A stretch of DNA of 64,000 nucleotides from assembly GCA_963931865.1 (NCBI GenBank), contig OZ007506.1:14663969-14727968 (forward strand), read 5' to 3'. The notes beneath the pieces are model-generated. The model was not told the origin of the DNA. It was given only the letters and a program-made list of their open reading frames with translations, and made no database searches. Both the position numbers and the translations under genes were made by a program. Origin of the DNA: Axinella damicornis (lineage: Eukaryota > Porifera > Demospongiae > Axinellida > Axinellidae). Shown in pieces: positions 12,582 to 24,500 of the stretch; within the stretch, counting starts at the first letter, position 1, and each line of letters starts with the position of its first letter.

Positions 12582-15500
12582 GGGGGGGGGGTTGTACATA
12601 TGACAAGTAATAAAAAACATTAAAAATGTAGCAGGATGTAGGGATACCAGAACGGCAAAAAGTAAGGAAACAAGAGGAATGATCGAACATAACAGTGAAG
12701 TATACAAGTAGTAACAAATATGTTGCTCACAAGGTTACTTTGAAGTTTTGAAATGTGACTGGCAAGTGTACTTCTTGCTATAAAAAGCCTCTATTTTATG
12801 CCAAAACCATCATGATAGATTCAGACAATATTGAGCTAGCCTGTCTGAGACCATGGTTGGATATGTTTTTCGTGCCAATGCACTTCAAGCTAGTCAAGGT
12901 TTTGATACAGGTCCTAGTCCCTATTAACAGGGGATGATAATGACATCATCATTGAGTTACCATAAATGGCATTGCTCAAACTTGTTTTTCTGGAAGGGCA
13001 AAGGGCAAATTCCTTTTTTAAGGCGAACCACCCCTCAACAGAAAAACCAAGGGCTTTAGTGGGATTCAAACCCAGGACAGAGCCTGAGTTGCACACTGGA
13101 GACTCTCACTCTACTGCGTTCCCTAATTGTTACGAAGGCCTACCTGTATGTTAACCATACTGGAAATTCTGCATTGTCATATAATTATTGTGTACAGTGT
13201 TGCTTATGTTAATCAAACCTAAACTGAAAAACTTGTTAAGTCCTTTGAGGGCTGGAGGCAGTTATTTTAGACTGGTACAGCATTGCAGGGGGCTAAGGAA
13301 ACTTTCTGTGCAAAATGTGGATGACATTTTTCATGAATGATTTCATGTTGAGTTTAACTGTTTAACTAGTAACTGCTACACCTACATACACAAACTGCTG
13401 AGTCAAGTTGAGAACGTTTGATAGATTAAAGAATTGCTTCCACCAGCTAATTAGAATCCCAGCAACACCGTGTTTTCTCCTTGATGGCTCTGTTGGACAT
13501 ACCAGTGCTACTGGCCCTGCCATAGGTACATTTATTCAGAACAAGAACTTATGACTATCGTAGTGTGAGAAAGGAAACAATCTTGGCTTTGTATATAACA
13601 GTGGCACTTCACAATTACTACATGCATGTTCCACATGAGTATCTATAGCCTCATTTGCAGGTTTTCCCGCCTCCAGTTTTAAATCACTTGCAGAACACAA
13701 AAACCGAGAGGAGATCTTGTCATGTGCAGTCAGACGGTATACAGGTAGATAACACAGGGTTGGGGGGATACCCAAACAAAGATGGGCTCTGATGGAAATT
13801 AGCTACATCTCTCAATTTATGGGATTTCTGCCTTCATGTATTGACATACAATGGAGAGACCTGTTTGTACGTAGCACAGCCCCTGTGTGTCCAGCTAGTC
13901 ATAGTTTACCCGACATTGCATGTGCATGCAATGAGATATCCTTGTTGTGTTATGCATACTGCAAGTGATAGCAGCAGCTAGGGCCAACAGATGAACTCTA
14001 GGGAACATGGAAGACTTGTCTAAATCACAATCAAATCAGAAATGAGAGCTCTAGACATTTGTCAAAAATGGACAAATAGTGATGCACACAACCACACACC
14101 ACTGACATGGAAAACTGTCCAGGTTTCATTCTGAACAAATTATGAGGGGAGGGGTGACGTACAGTACAATAAAACTCACTTCCTTTACTGCATCCACCCC
14201 TGTTCCACCAGTAGTGAGGCAGTTAATGTAGCCTCGTGCACGTGGTTTCTTCTTGAACCAGCCATCATAGCATTCTCTGAGCTTGACAACAATGAACTTC
14301 AAAAAATCTTCCTCAGATCTGAAGAAATCTCTCAGTCCATTAACAGCATTCCTGAGAACAAACAAACATTTGTATATGTTCCTGCAATTCGTTCTGACAT
14401 TTAAAGTTCCATTGGTACAGGATAGTATCCCTATCAATTATGCCCATTTCAGTCACCTACACAATCATGCATCTACCATCACCGAGATGTTTAAGCCTGT
14501 ATCTGTCACACCTAAGCTTGTATTGGTGCCTCTATTATAGCCCCCAAAATCAAGATCATGCTGCTACATATGTACACTTTCCTTTGGGACCGCAGATAAA
14601 CAATCATACAAGAATAAATGATTATAATTATCATTGTACTATTATTTTATTATATTATCGAGGGGCAACCGCACTCCTGGTAGCCGCGGTTAAACGGTCG
14701 CACAAGCTAAGTGTGACAGTTCGTTCCAATTATATCACACATGATGTGAGTACCATGATGATAGCTGAATTGCTCTGAAGTACCATTCATAAAGTAGCTG
14801 CGTAGGGGCAAGCTTGCAATAAGTTCCAATTAACGCACATGCCACGTGGCAACCACGCTCAGTCGATCGCGAGCAATGGCGACCAATAGGAAGACAAGAC
14901 ATTATTACAGCACTCACGACTTAGACAGCACGGTGAGTTTGGCATGTAAGCGTCAGTGAAGGACAGCGATCACGGCCATGTGGTCAGAATTTTCGTGTGC
15001 CTTTCCTAAGAACGGTACTGCCACCGGAAGTCGATGGAGCGCTCGAGCAATGGCGGCCAACGGCGAGACAAAAGCGTTCATATCTCTACCACCAAGGTGA
15101 GTTTCAGCACAGTTATTTTGATTTTGTGTCACTGCAACATAGCGATCACGACAGTGTAGTCAGAATCTTTGTAGGCCATTCGGAAATAGTCAAGCGTTTA
15201 TTAATTATTTACATTAGTTTAGATTACATTACGCGGCACAATTTTCTCTATACCAGGAGTGTAATATTGTTGCAAACACACCAACCACCAACAAGAGGTG
15301 TAGGAGGGAGGGGGGGGGGGGGGGGGTACACACAAACACAGACTATCAAAATCAGGTTGAGCTGGTTGAGCTTGAGCCAAGCAACTTCACACCAACCTTA
15401 GCAGTAACATAGAAATATAAACAAACAGTCGAAGGAAAAGAAGTGAGGCTCGTCAACAATCCCTGTAAATGTTTCACTCTTAAGTGTAACTTTGACTTTG

Positions 15501-18500
15501 CATCCATATAAAGGTCATTCCCTTGTTGCTGTATACAAGACTTCACTTTGTTGACAGTCTCAATGTCCAAATAGTGCTGGATAACACTTCAGCAGGGAGA
15601 TTCAGGACAAGACAGACAACACAGCTGAAAAGTAAAAGATTTGGCATGTTGAACAGTTTCAGATCTAGCATCTTCATTCTCAGGATGGACTGGCCCATGT
15701 CAGACCTGCTTGGTCTGGCTCCTAGTATGATTAGCAAGAGGACTGTGATGGGGTTCACTAGTAGTGAGAACTGGAGTAGGATGCTGAGGAGAGGCAGCTT
15801 CAGAGATGATATCATCAATAGTGACAGCATCTGGTTGAGGGTCAGCGTGAGAAGCATGCAGGGACTCAAGGAATTCATCCCTACGTTGTCTCCATGCTTA
15901 TTGCTGTTCTGCTATCCTTACTTCTCTCAGTATTTTTATTCTTGTTTATGTTCCTCTTTTAGCAGCAGGCGGATGCTTGAGCTGAATGAGCAGCAAAAGC
16001 CTGTTTCACATGCATGAAGCCTTAGTTGACAGTCTTCACTTCAAAGTTCAAAATTGATATGTGTAAATGCGTACAAGTGAAGTAAATGTCGTCGCACATC
16101 AATCCATAAAGTTTCTGAGTGGAAGGATTCAATTACCTCATGACACTTCGAAGTTGTCAAAAAGCAATGGGGTCATGCACTGCTCAGTGTAAAATGCTGC
16201 TGTTTTGCGCAAAAACCACAAATTTGAACTAGCATGTCTGAAGAAAGGGAAGTAGACGAATATGAAGACAAAGATGCTTTTTCGTGACACTGGGAGTCTT
16301 GCAATTGGTGAGGAAAAAGTCGAAGATGAATGGTATGTATGATGTCATAATGGCTTGTATGTTGACTGTTTTGGGGATTTTGAGAGATTTTATTGTCATG
16401 TCCGCTTTATCCTTACATATAGAGTACCGTAGATCTGGAAATTTTCGCGTTAAATATATTTCGCCTTTTAATTTTTCACGTTGTTTTATTTTCGTCGCTC
16501 GAGCACACCGACAAAAATTAAACCACGTGAAAATTTCGTCCACGTACGTGTACGCATATGCGTACACGCGCGCATTCCCGGGACCGGATACCATGTCGCG
16601 CCATTGGAGAGGAGCTGGAGCGTCAGATCAGCGCGAGCGAGGGAATGCAGCAGACACCCATGCCGTATCACTGATAGAGAGGGAACTGCCATCGGCTACT
16701 TACCTCAAAAGATTTCACCCGTCTGTCTCGGTCCGCGGTTCCTACTGCCTTCAGAAGTTCGCTTCCGCGATCGCGCGCTTGGGCTGGTATAGAACAGCTC
16801 AGCGATGATCGGGAACACCATCGGCAGGTTTCTGGTAGCGCAGCAGAGCCATATTTGTACTTCGATTCACGAAAACTCACTCGTTCATAAACTTTCAACG
16901 TTGAAAAATTTCGTGTTTTTAATTTTCGTCGTAATACAGCATTGACAAAAATTAATTACGGCGAACATTTCCCGATCTACGGTATACCACATTGCTATGG
17001 AAACAAAGACATGTCTTACATATGTACATTTACATATTGAACTAGCTACTCATATCATGCCATGTCAGCATCAATTGTATGCACACTTCTAAGGGCCATC
17101 ACCCACTTCTAAGGGCTGTCACATACTCCTGTTGTAATTTCCTGTTCACTGCCATGCATAGGCCATACCATGCATTGCAAAATTACATCACCATAATAGT
17201 TCACATGTAGCCAAAATTAATAGCAAAAAATAGCGAATAGACTGTCTGAGGTGTACCAACCAGTACATACCGGACAGACTCCTCCGTGGACGTAACAGTT
17301 CAATATATAACCAACTACATATCCTTCTCATAATGTGGAAAAGTATGTAAGGTGGGGTTGTATGCCAAAATGTTTTATGCCATCATCCCTACCTTGTTGT
17401 TTTACTTTTTGCTACTCTGCTATCTTTACATCTCCATACTTCCTTGTACATAATTATAGGGTCTACCAACTCTATGATATGAGATGGGATACAAGCATTA
17501 TGAATCAAAATGCCTACTTGTGACTGCAATTACCTTTGGTGACGAAACGGACGGATGTTTGTACCATTACTTGCTACCAGCAGTTCTCCAATCCATCTCG
17601 TATTAAAAGATATTTGTGGAGGCAATCTCAGGGTTTTAGCAAGAAGTATGGCTTTTTTGACACCTTCAATGTTTTCAGCATTGAGTATATAGCGGTCACT
17701 GTCCTGTTTTAGAAATCAGAATACTCAATCGTTAATCATTCAGTAACAGCCAACCTTGTACACAGTTTTGCAGCTTTACCTTCAAGAAGTGATCAAACCA
17801 GACATCTTCTAGATCTGTTGCTGGTTGTGCTGAGTTTGAGATGTTCAACTTCAAATATGTGGTAACTGCAGGGAATGAATAAATGGATGCCACAGTAATT
17901 TCTGAAGTACAGCACCTGCACTCAGCCAGATTATTGTCAGTAGCAAAATAGTCTGTCGAACCATCAGTGCATGCACTTGGCAATGACAGCGTTTATTTCA
18001 AATTGATTTTCATAGAAATTTCAGATTATAAATTTCTACTGTTAGATTGGATGTTAGATTGGAACTTGCTTGAAAAAGGGAGTTGGATGCCATTCCAGGA
18101 AATGGACATCCACTACCATGTAAGGGACTTTGACTTCTTATTCTGTCTTTTATAGCTTCAAAAAAGCCAGGAAAAATAATGACCAAAGCCAGATCTTCAC
18201 ATGTGAATAGACATCAACTGCTGCAGGCAAGGCATTTTGCTATTCCTGGAAAAGGGCATCAACTGCATGCGTACCCTATATTTTGTTTGTGACTGCTGTA
18301 AGATCTTTCAGACTGTGCATGCGTGTCTGTTACGGTGAAGAAACTATTTAGTGATATAGTCGACAATCTTTGAGATTGCACTAACTTCATCATCATATAA
18401 TGCAGCGACGTTTTGATCCTGAGGGATCTTCTTCAGGCAAGTACGTATAGCAATGCAGGTACTTGCATACACAAGTATATGCGTCCATACACAGTTTCTG

Positions 18501-21500
18501 TGTATGCAAGTACCTGCATTACTATACCTGCCAGAAGAAGATCCCTCAGGATATAATGTCACTGCCGGATTTGATAAAGTTTAGGTAGACTTGTACAGGA
18601 ATAAAATCAATGCTCGGACAGTTTTTATTCAGAATTATGGACTGTATGGTGGTATATAACACGGAAACAACAAAACGTGCAGTCAATCATGTATGTGACA
18701 TCACTTTGTTTAGCAACAACACAGTTGAAAGTACACCCTATGCAGTCATCAATTGTCACATTTTTTGGCTTCACTTTTTCGAAATGGAAGTTTAAGTAGC
18801 TACTAATGACTGTCCCATAAAGTGGCCACAAGACTGAGAACCTCTGATCACGGATCTCTTCTTGTACACTCAAAATGGGCATCCATTCTTGGACATAAAC
18901 TACCAGAAAACAACTCCTTCTGGTGTGGTCTGGCAGGTAGCCGAGTATGACATTAGGCTATTAAAAGCTTACAAATGTAAGTTGAGTATGGCAAACATCT
19001 CTTCATGTAGCGTAAGGATGGACATGACTAGTGTGAAATATGTATATGCACCAATGGTGTGGTACACTCGTTAGTCAGTTGCAACATTTCATTATCTTCA
19101 ACCTTGTACAACTACGAGAAGGAACATGTGATAACATGTGGAGATTACATCACACAGTTCTGCGAACAATTGCTAGATGCATTATCTCGCCACTCACAGC
19201 AATACAACTAGAAGAATGGATCGTGGGCATAAAAATCGCGGATACCGGTGCAATACCATTTGTAGGTGCAATTTTATTTGCAAAACAGTGCAACAATTAT
19301 GTCTGACAATATGTGGTGTCCTCTACTTTGCAAGTTTTCTTTCTGGGTATTGATGTTGCTTTGTACATTCCCTTATTTTTTAGCCATTGAAAAGAATTAG
19401 TGAACTAGGCTTCGGTTACCGGTAATATAGATTCATGAAAATTCCAGCAATAGAATTTCCTAACATACGTAAATACAGTGAGTTTCTTAGGTCAACCACC
19501 TCTATTCCAGTCCCAATAAAAGCTTGTTCATTGCTCAATGTCACTTACTCCATAGCATTATAGAAAAGGTTTGAGTTGGTCTTCGTTCTTTCATCAGACA
19601 AAGTACAGCTTGCTGAAGGAACCAGAATGCATCATAAACTGCTCCACTTGCAGAGATTTTGAAGTTCTCTCTGAATAAATAGAAGAGTAAAAATGTCACA
19701 ACTGTAACGAGATGTAGGGATAGCAGGACAGTAAAACGTACGAAATCATGGTAGGGATGATAGCATAAATCAGTATACAGCCACACCCTTATCATTGTAT
19801 AAAAAGATTTGTAGGGGGATTGTATACTGAACCATTTTATGTTATCATCCTAGCTACCTTGCTTCCTTACTTTTTGCTGTTCTGCTATTCCTACATCCTT
19901 TAATGTTTTTTCTTGTTTATGAGCAGCAGGTGCATGCTTGAACTGACAGAGCAGCAGAAGCTAGTCTGACCTGTACACCATGCAGTTTGCTGTGACATTT
20001 AAATTGAAAGGCATTCACAGATCTAGTAACGGGTTCACAGTTCAAAGTTGGCTTGGACGTATGCATACAAATGAAGAAAATTGAGTCACAGACACAGCCA
20101 GAGTTCCTGAGTGGGTTGTTGTTTCAAGTGCCTCATGATACTTCGAAGTTGAAAAAAGAGTGATGAGGTTGTAAATGCAGCTATAAGTGTTGTGACAGAT
20201 TGTTTCAATTTTGAACTACCTGAAGGAAGAATGATTTTGGCACTTCCACAATGCTTTTTCATGACGTCATGGGAGTCTTCTTGTTCACAAAAACACTCGA
20301 AGATGAATGGGACATATAATATTATATTATAAAGGCTTTGTCGCCAGTTCTTGAGATTATGATGTTCTGTGTCATTGTATGCTGTACGCGTGTGTAGGCT
20401 CTGACTCTGTGATTATAGAAGTACTACGGAAACAATACCCTACCTTGTCAGAAAATCATTGAGGACGGAACTAACGGATTCTGCATCCATGGCTTCAAAG
20501 TATTTGATGCAATGCATTGAGTATGCATGGATTTTGAAACAAAATTGGTACTTTTCCTTTTTCCTATGCAGAAGACAAGACAGATCAAATGTTAGTAACT
20601 TGCTGTAAACATCATAGTGTTGCTAAGAACTAACAGGAGAGTGCGGTGAGCTATTGCCAGGTAGAGGAGAAAGTCTTTCTGGAAGCATTGTTCAGATTTC
20701 TTCATCAGGGTTTGAAATATCATACCAGCATGGCCTCCACCCTACACAATAAGGAAGTGGAAGTGAGGTGCTACACGCATGCCTGTAATTAATACACATC
20801 TCATTTGACTGACAACTTCAAACTTGTCAAATTCATCCATAACCGCCACAAACAGGTGAAAGTCCTCAGATGCAATTTTTTCCTTTCCATCAGGTGGGAA
20901 AAGCAGATCCTGAACTGCAGCATCCAAATTTTTGCGGGTATTCATTGGCTTGTTGGGCTTTTGTGACTCTGAGATTGAAAAGGAATGTTATAATACACAG
21001 TATACGGAGTTGTATCAATCAATGACAGCAAACCTTGGTGTCCATGTACATCTTTTGTTGGTTGGTCATCTTTTGCAGGCTGTATAGCAACAGCTTGACT
21101 ATGTGCAGTGACTGATGTGAACTCCATTCTTGCCTGTAATTCTCTGTTATGTTTCGTAAAAATTTCACTCAACATTTCTCCATCAGTGTAGGTGACCACA
21201 GCAACCGGAAACCCACATTCTTCATTTGGAGGGAGAAATTTGGCATCAACGTCAAAATCATCTTTAGTGTTGACAAAGATTAGAGCCTCTGTGGATGCAC
21301 TGTCAATGGTGGATGCCATGAAGACTGGCAGATCTTCTGCCTTCTCATCGTTTAGCCAATAACAACGAATGTGGGGGAAAGTAGACTCATCTTTTCTGAT
21401 ATCTATCCAGTCGATGTTTTGAGGGATTTCAGCGACTGGTGACCATGCATAGGTGAATTTGAAAGAAGATCCACCCCCTTTCACTCTTATCTCTAGACCT

Positions 21501-24500
21501 GAGGAACAATTTTAGTACATGTGGTCATGACCATTATATTAATGTTTCACTTACATAATCTATTTACCATTGTGAATGGGTTCAGATGGAACCCATCCAA
21601 ACACAGTGGAAGCAGCAGAAAAGTCTCTCTGTTGCTGACTGGATTCTGTAATGGAATATCACTCAGTCAATTCAGACAGATCAACGTCAATTAAGGTTTC
21701 AAGCTTAAGTTGGCAGAGACAATATACCGTAGTCTCTCGAAAATACGCCCATGGGCGATGAATTTAGAATCTGTATTTTCGAGGACCCCTCTCCTGAAAA
21801 TAGGCCCACCCTTGACTCGAAAGTAGGCCCACCCAATTACCCGAGTACATGCGTATATGAGTGCAATACTGCAACAGTCATTCTAGCAAGGCTTAACTAC
21901 TGCTAGTCCCGGAGTTTCTTGGTGAGCAGGAACAATCTCTTCGTGTGAGTAGCTGCAGGAACAGCAAACAAGACACAGCAGGACTGCTTGAATGACGTAG
22001 AGTGCGCAGACTATCTTCGGGACTTGCCGATTGCTGCTGCTTCCTAGAAATCCGTAGTGCGCTGCTAGTGCTATGCTAGGCGATTGCACACGCGAAGACA
22101 CAAACATGCAATGCACAGCGCGTGCATGGTCTCATGTCATGCATTCAGTACACAGCTGATTATGCAATGGCATGCAACATAATGAAATTCATTGCAAATA
22201 GTACCGAGATAGCCAGCCTTCATTTCTTAGTCCCACCTCTTTGACAGTGCTTCTTCCTGAGTTGCTTTCCTGTTCGAGCTAATAGGGTGGGCGTACTTTC
22301 GAGTAATAAATGACCCTTTGCAACAACTTGTCGCGAAAAAGGGGGGTGGGCGTATTTTCGAGGGTGGGCGTATTTTCGAGAGACTACGGTAGTACCAATA
22401 ACACCTCCTGCAGTATCAATCTCCAATGTCCAATATGAATTGTTTCAAATCTACTCGCATTGCATACAAAGGCAACTGTACATACCGTATCTCCGCGAAT
22501 AGACGCCGCGGTGTATATATATTTTGTAGTTCGTTTTGGTGCGGCGACTATTCAAGGGCAGCGTTTATCCGAGGGCGGCGTCTATTACTTTGGGCAGAAT
22601 GAACTCGCCGCGTACTGGCACAGCATCCCTAGCTAGCTCTCTGTCAAAGTGCGTCGACAAGCTGGTGGAAAGGTATGGCTCATACAAAAGCTGGAACAAG
22701 CAAACAAAATAACAACTCACAATGGGCAAGATTCGGCAAATGATGTCCACAGCTGGAGCAAAGTGTTGAGATTATCCGTCGCTTTGCAACAAAGCGGTAT
22801 ACACACAGGACGAGGACGATGGTGAAGAAACTCCCTTCGTGGGCACAGAGGATGACGACGAGCTCGAGGAGAACGAAACTGTCTTCCACGGCTGTCTAGA
22901 ACATGTAGAAGACGTACAATTTGTCTAGCCTCGTTCCCAGGCCTCCACCCCAGCTTTTGTCACTTGCAGAACGAAAAGCGCTTTTCATACTGCAAGCGAC
23001 ACAAGCTGGGGTGGAGGCCTGGGAACGAGGCTACAAATTGTCCACGTGTATCTAGTATGACATCATACGTTGCGCACGTGTACGCGTATAGTGGCTGCGG
23101 TGTTTGTTCAAGGGTGGCGTTTATTTCACTCAGCGCCTCCAATTGTGAGGCGTTTGTTCGAGGGCAGCGATTCGAGGGCGGAGTCTATTCACGGAAATAC
23201 GGTATATGGTGCACTGCATGGAACACCTCTCCTGTGTGGGTGAACCAGAGCTAGAGCACTCAATTATTACCGGGGCATTTTGTCATAGATATAGGCTACA
23301 TAAACAATACGGCGCCTGACTGCCATGCTATACGTATATCCTGAGGGTGGGGTATGTGCGCAAGCACTTGCATTGCTAGGTAGCAACAGTACACTTGTCG
23401 AGTCAGAACCAGCCACATGAGGTTCTACATGTATGATTGTGTGTTGGATTGTATACACTTCGGTTATTAGTAAGTGCCTCAATACACAGTAAAAGCAGGT
23501 ATCAAGATACATATCTGCTAGAAAATGACATGTTTTAGTGTTGTCACCTGATACATTATCTGTCAAGTGACAAGTAGCCTTATACGTAACTGGCATGGCC
23601 AGTAGTAATGTGCGAATCAAATCTGAACTAAGTGCATAAGAATGATATACCGTAGATCTGGAAATTCTCTTTCATTTGGCATATAATAGTTTGACGTTTG
23701 CAAAGTTGATAGGTTATGTAATCCGACCTTTGACCTTGGTTCTGGAAAAATGAAAGTTTTAATTTTTTTCAAACTTTTTTACGAAGACCTTGAACCTACA
23801 TGTGTTTATTCACCAAGTTTGAATTTGGGACTACAATGGGAACAGCAACTATAGACAAAAATGTAGCAGCATGTATACGTTTTTTGTATTCATGCTACTA
23901 CAGGGGCGTCCTGACCAGGAGCGTGTAACTTCAGTGCTATCAAAATAATTAGTTACGTACTTCCGCGTTTTGAAATAGATCAGGTACGTCATAACTTTTC
24001 TGAGGGCAGTTTTATTCGCGTGCAAGCCTTCAGGGGCGTCCTGACCACTCGCTGGTTCCCGCACTGTTTCGCTCTTGCAAACTTCAGCACGGTCATGCTC
24101 CGCTTGATAGCGCGTCTCATGGGAGAATCTTCACCTGGCCTGGCGCATAGAAATGTTGCGGGGAGGTACATGTACTTCCTAGGCCTGAAGCTGAAGTTTC
24201 CTTCTAGCACGACCCTCGGATCGGCGTGGAGTTCCTTCTTCAAACCGAACTCACTTCGCTTGAGGTAGCTCACTCTCGATGTCACTGCTAGTACGCTTCG
24301 CCTAGGAGAGCATAATGATGTAAAGAGCAGAAGGAAGGGAAGGGATCAAGTCACTTCACACAGCCAAGCAGGCATCTCAACTAGTGGGGAAAAAACACCC
24401 CTTCTGCTTTTCTGGAGTTGGTGGCTGCTGGGAAACATCCTGCGACACTTACGGACACAATCTTTTCTCTCCCAGCGATCTTTCGCATGTTGCTGTATTC

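Noticed and set aside
15543..15878. Leu-rich minus-strand frame of 111 residues that looks membrane-like
   Set aside because: It overlaps a better, stop-interrupted frame (RDEFLESLHASH) of a dispersed repeat; the hydrophobicity is a frame artefact.
23989..24285. Minus-strand frame of 98 residues in intron 1 of the giant gene
   Set aside because: No family recognised, no splice partner in phase, and a direct repeat (GGGGCGTCCTGACCA) lies in it.
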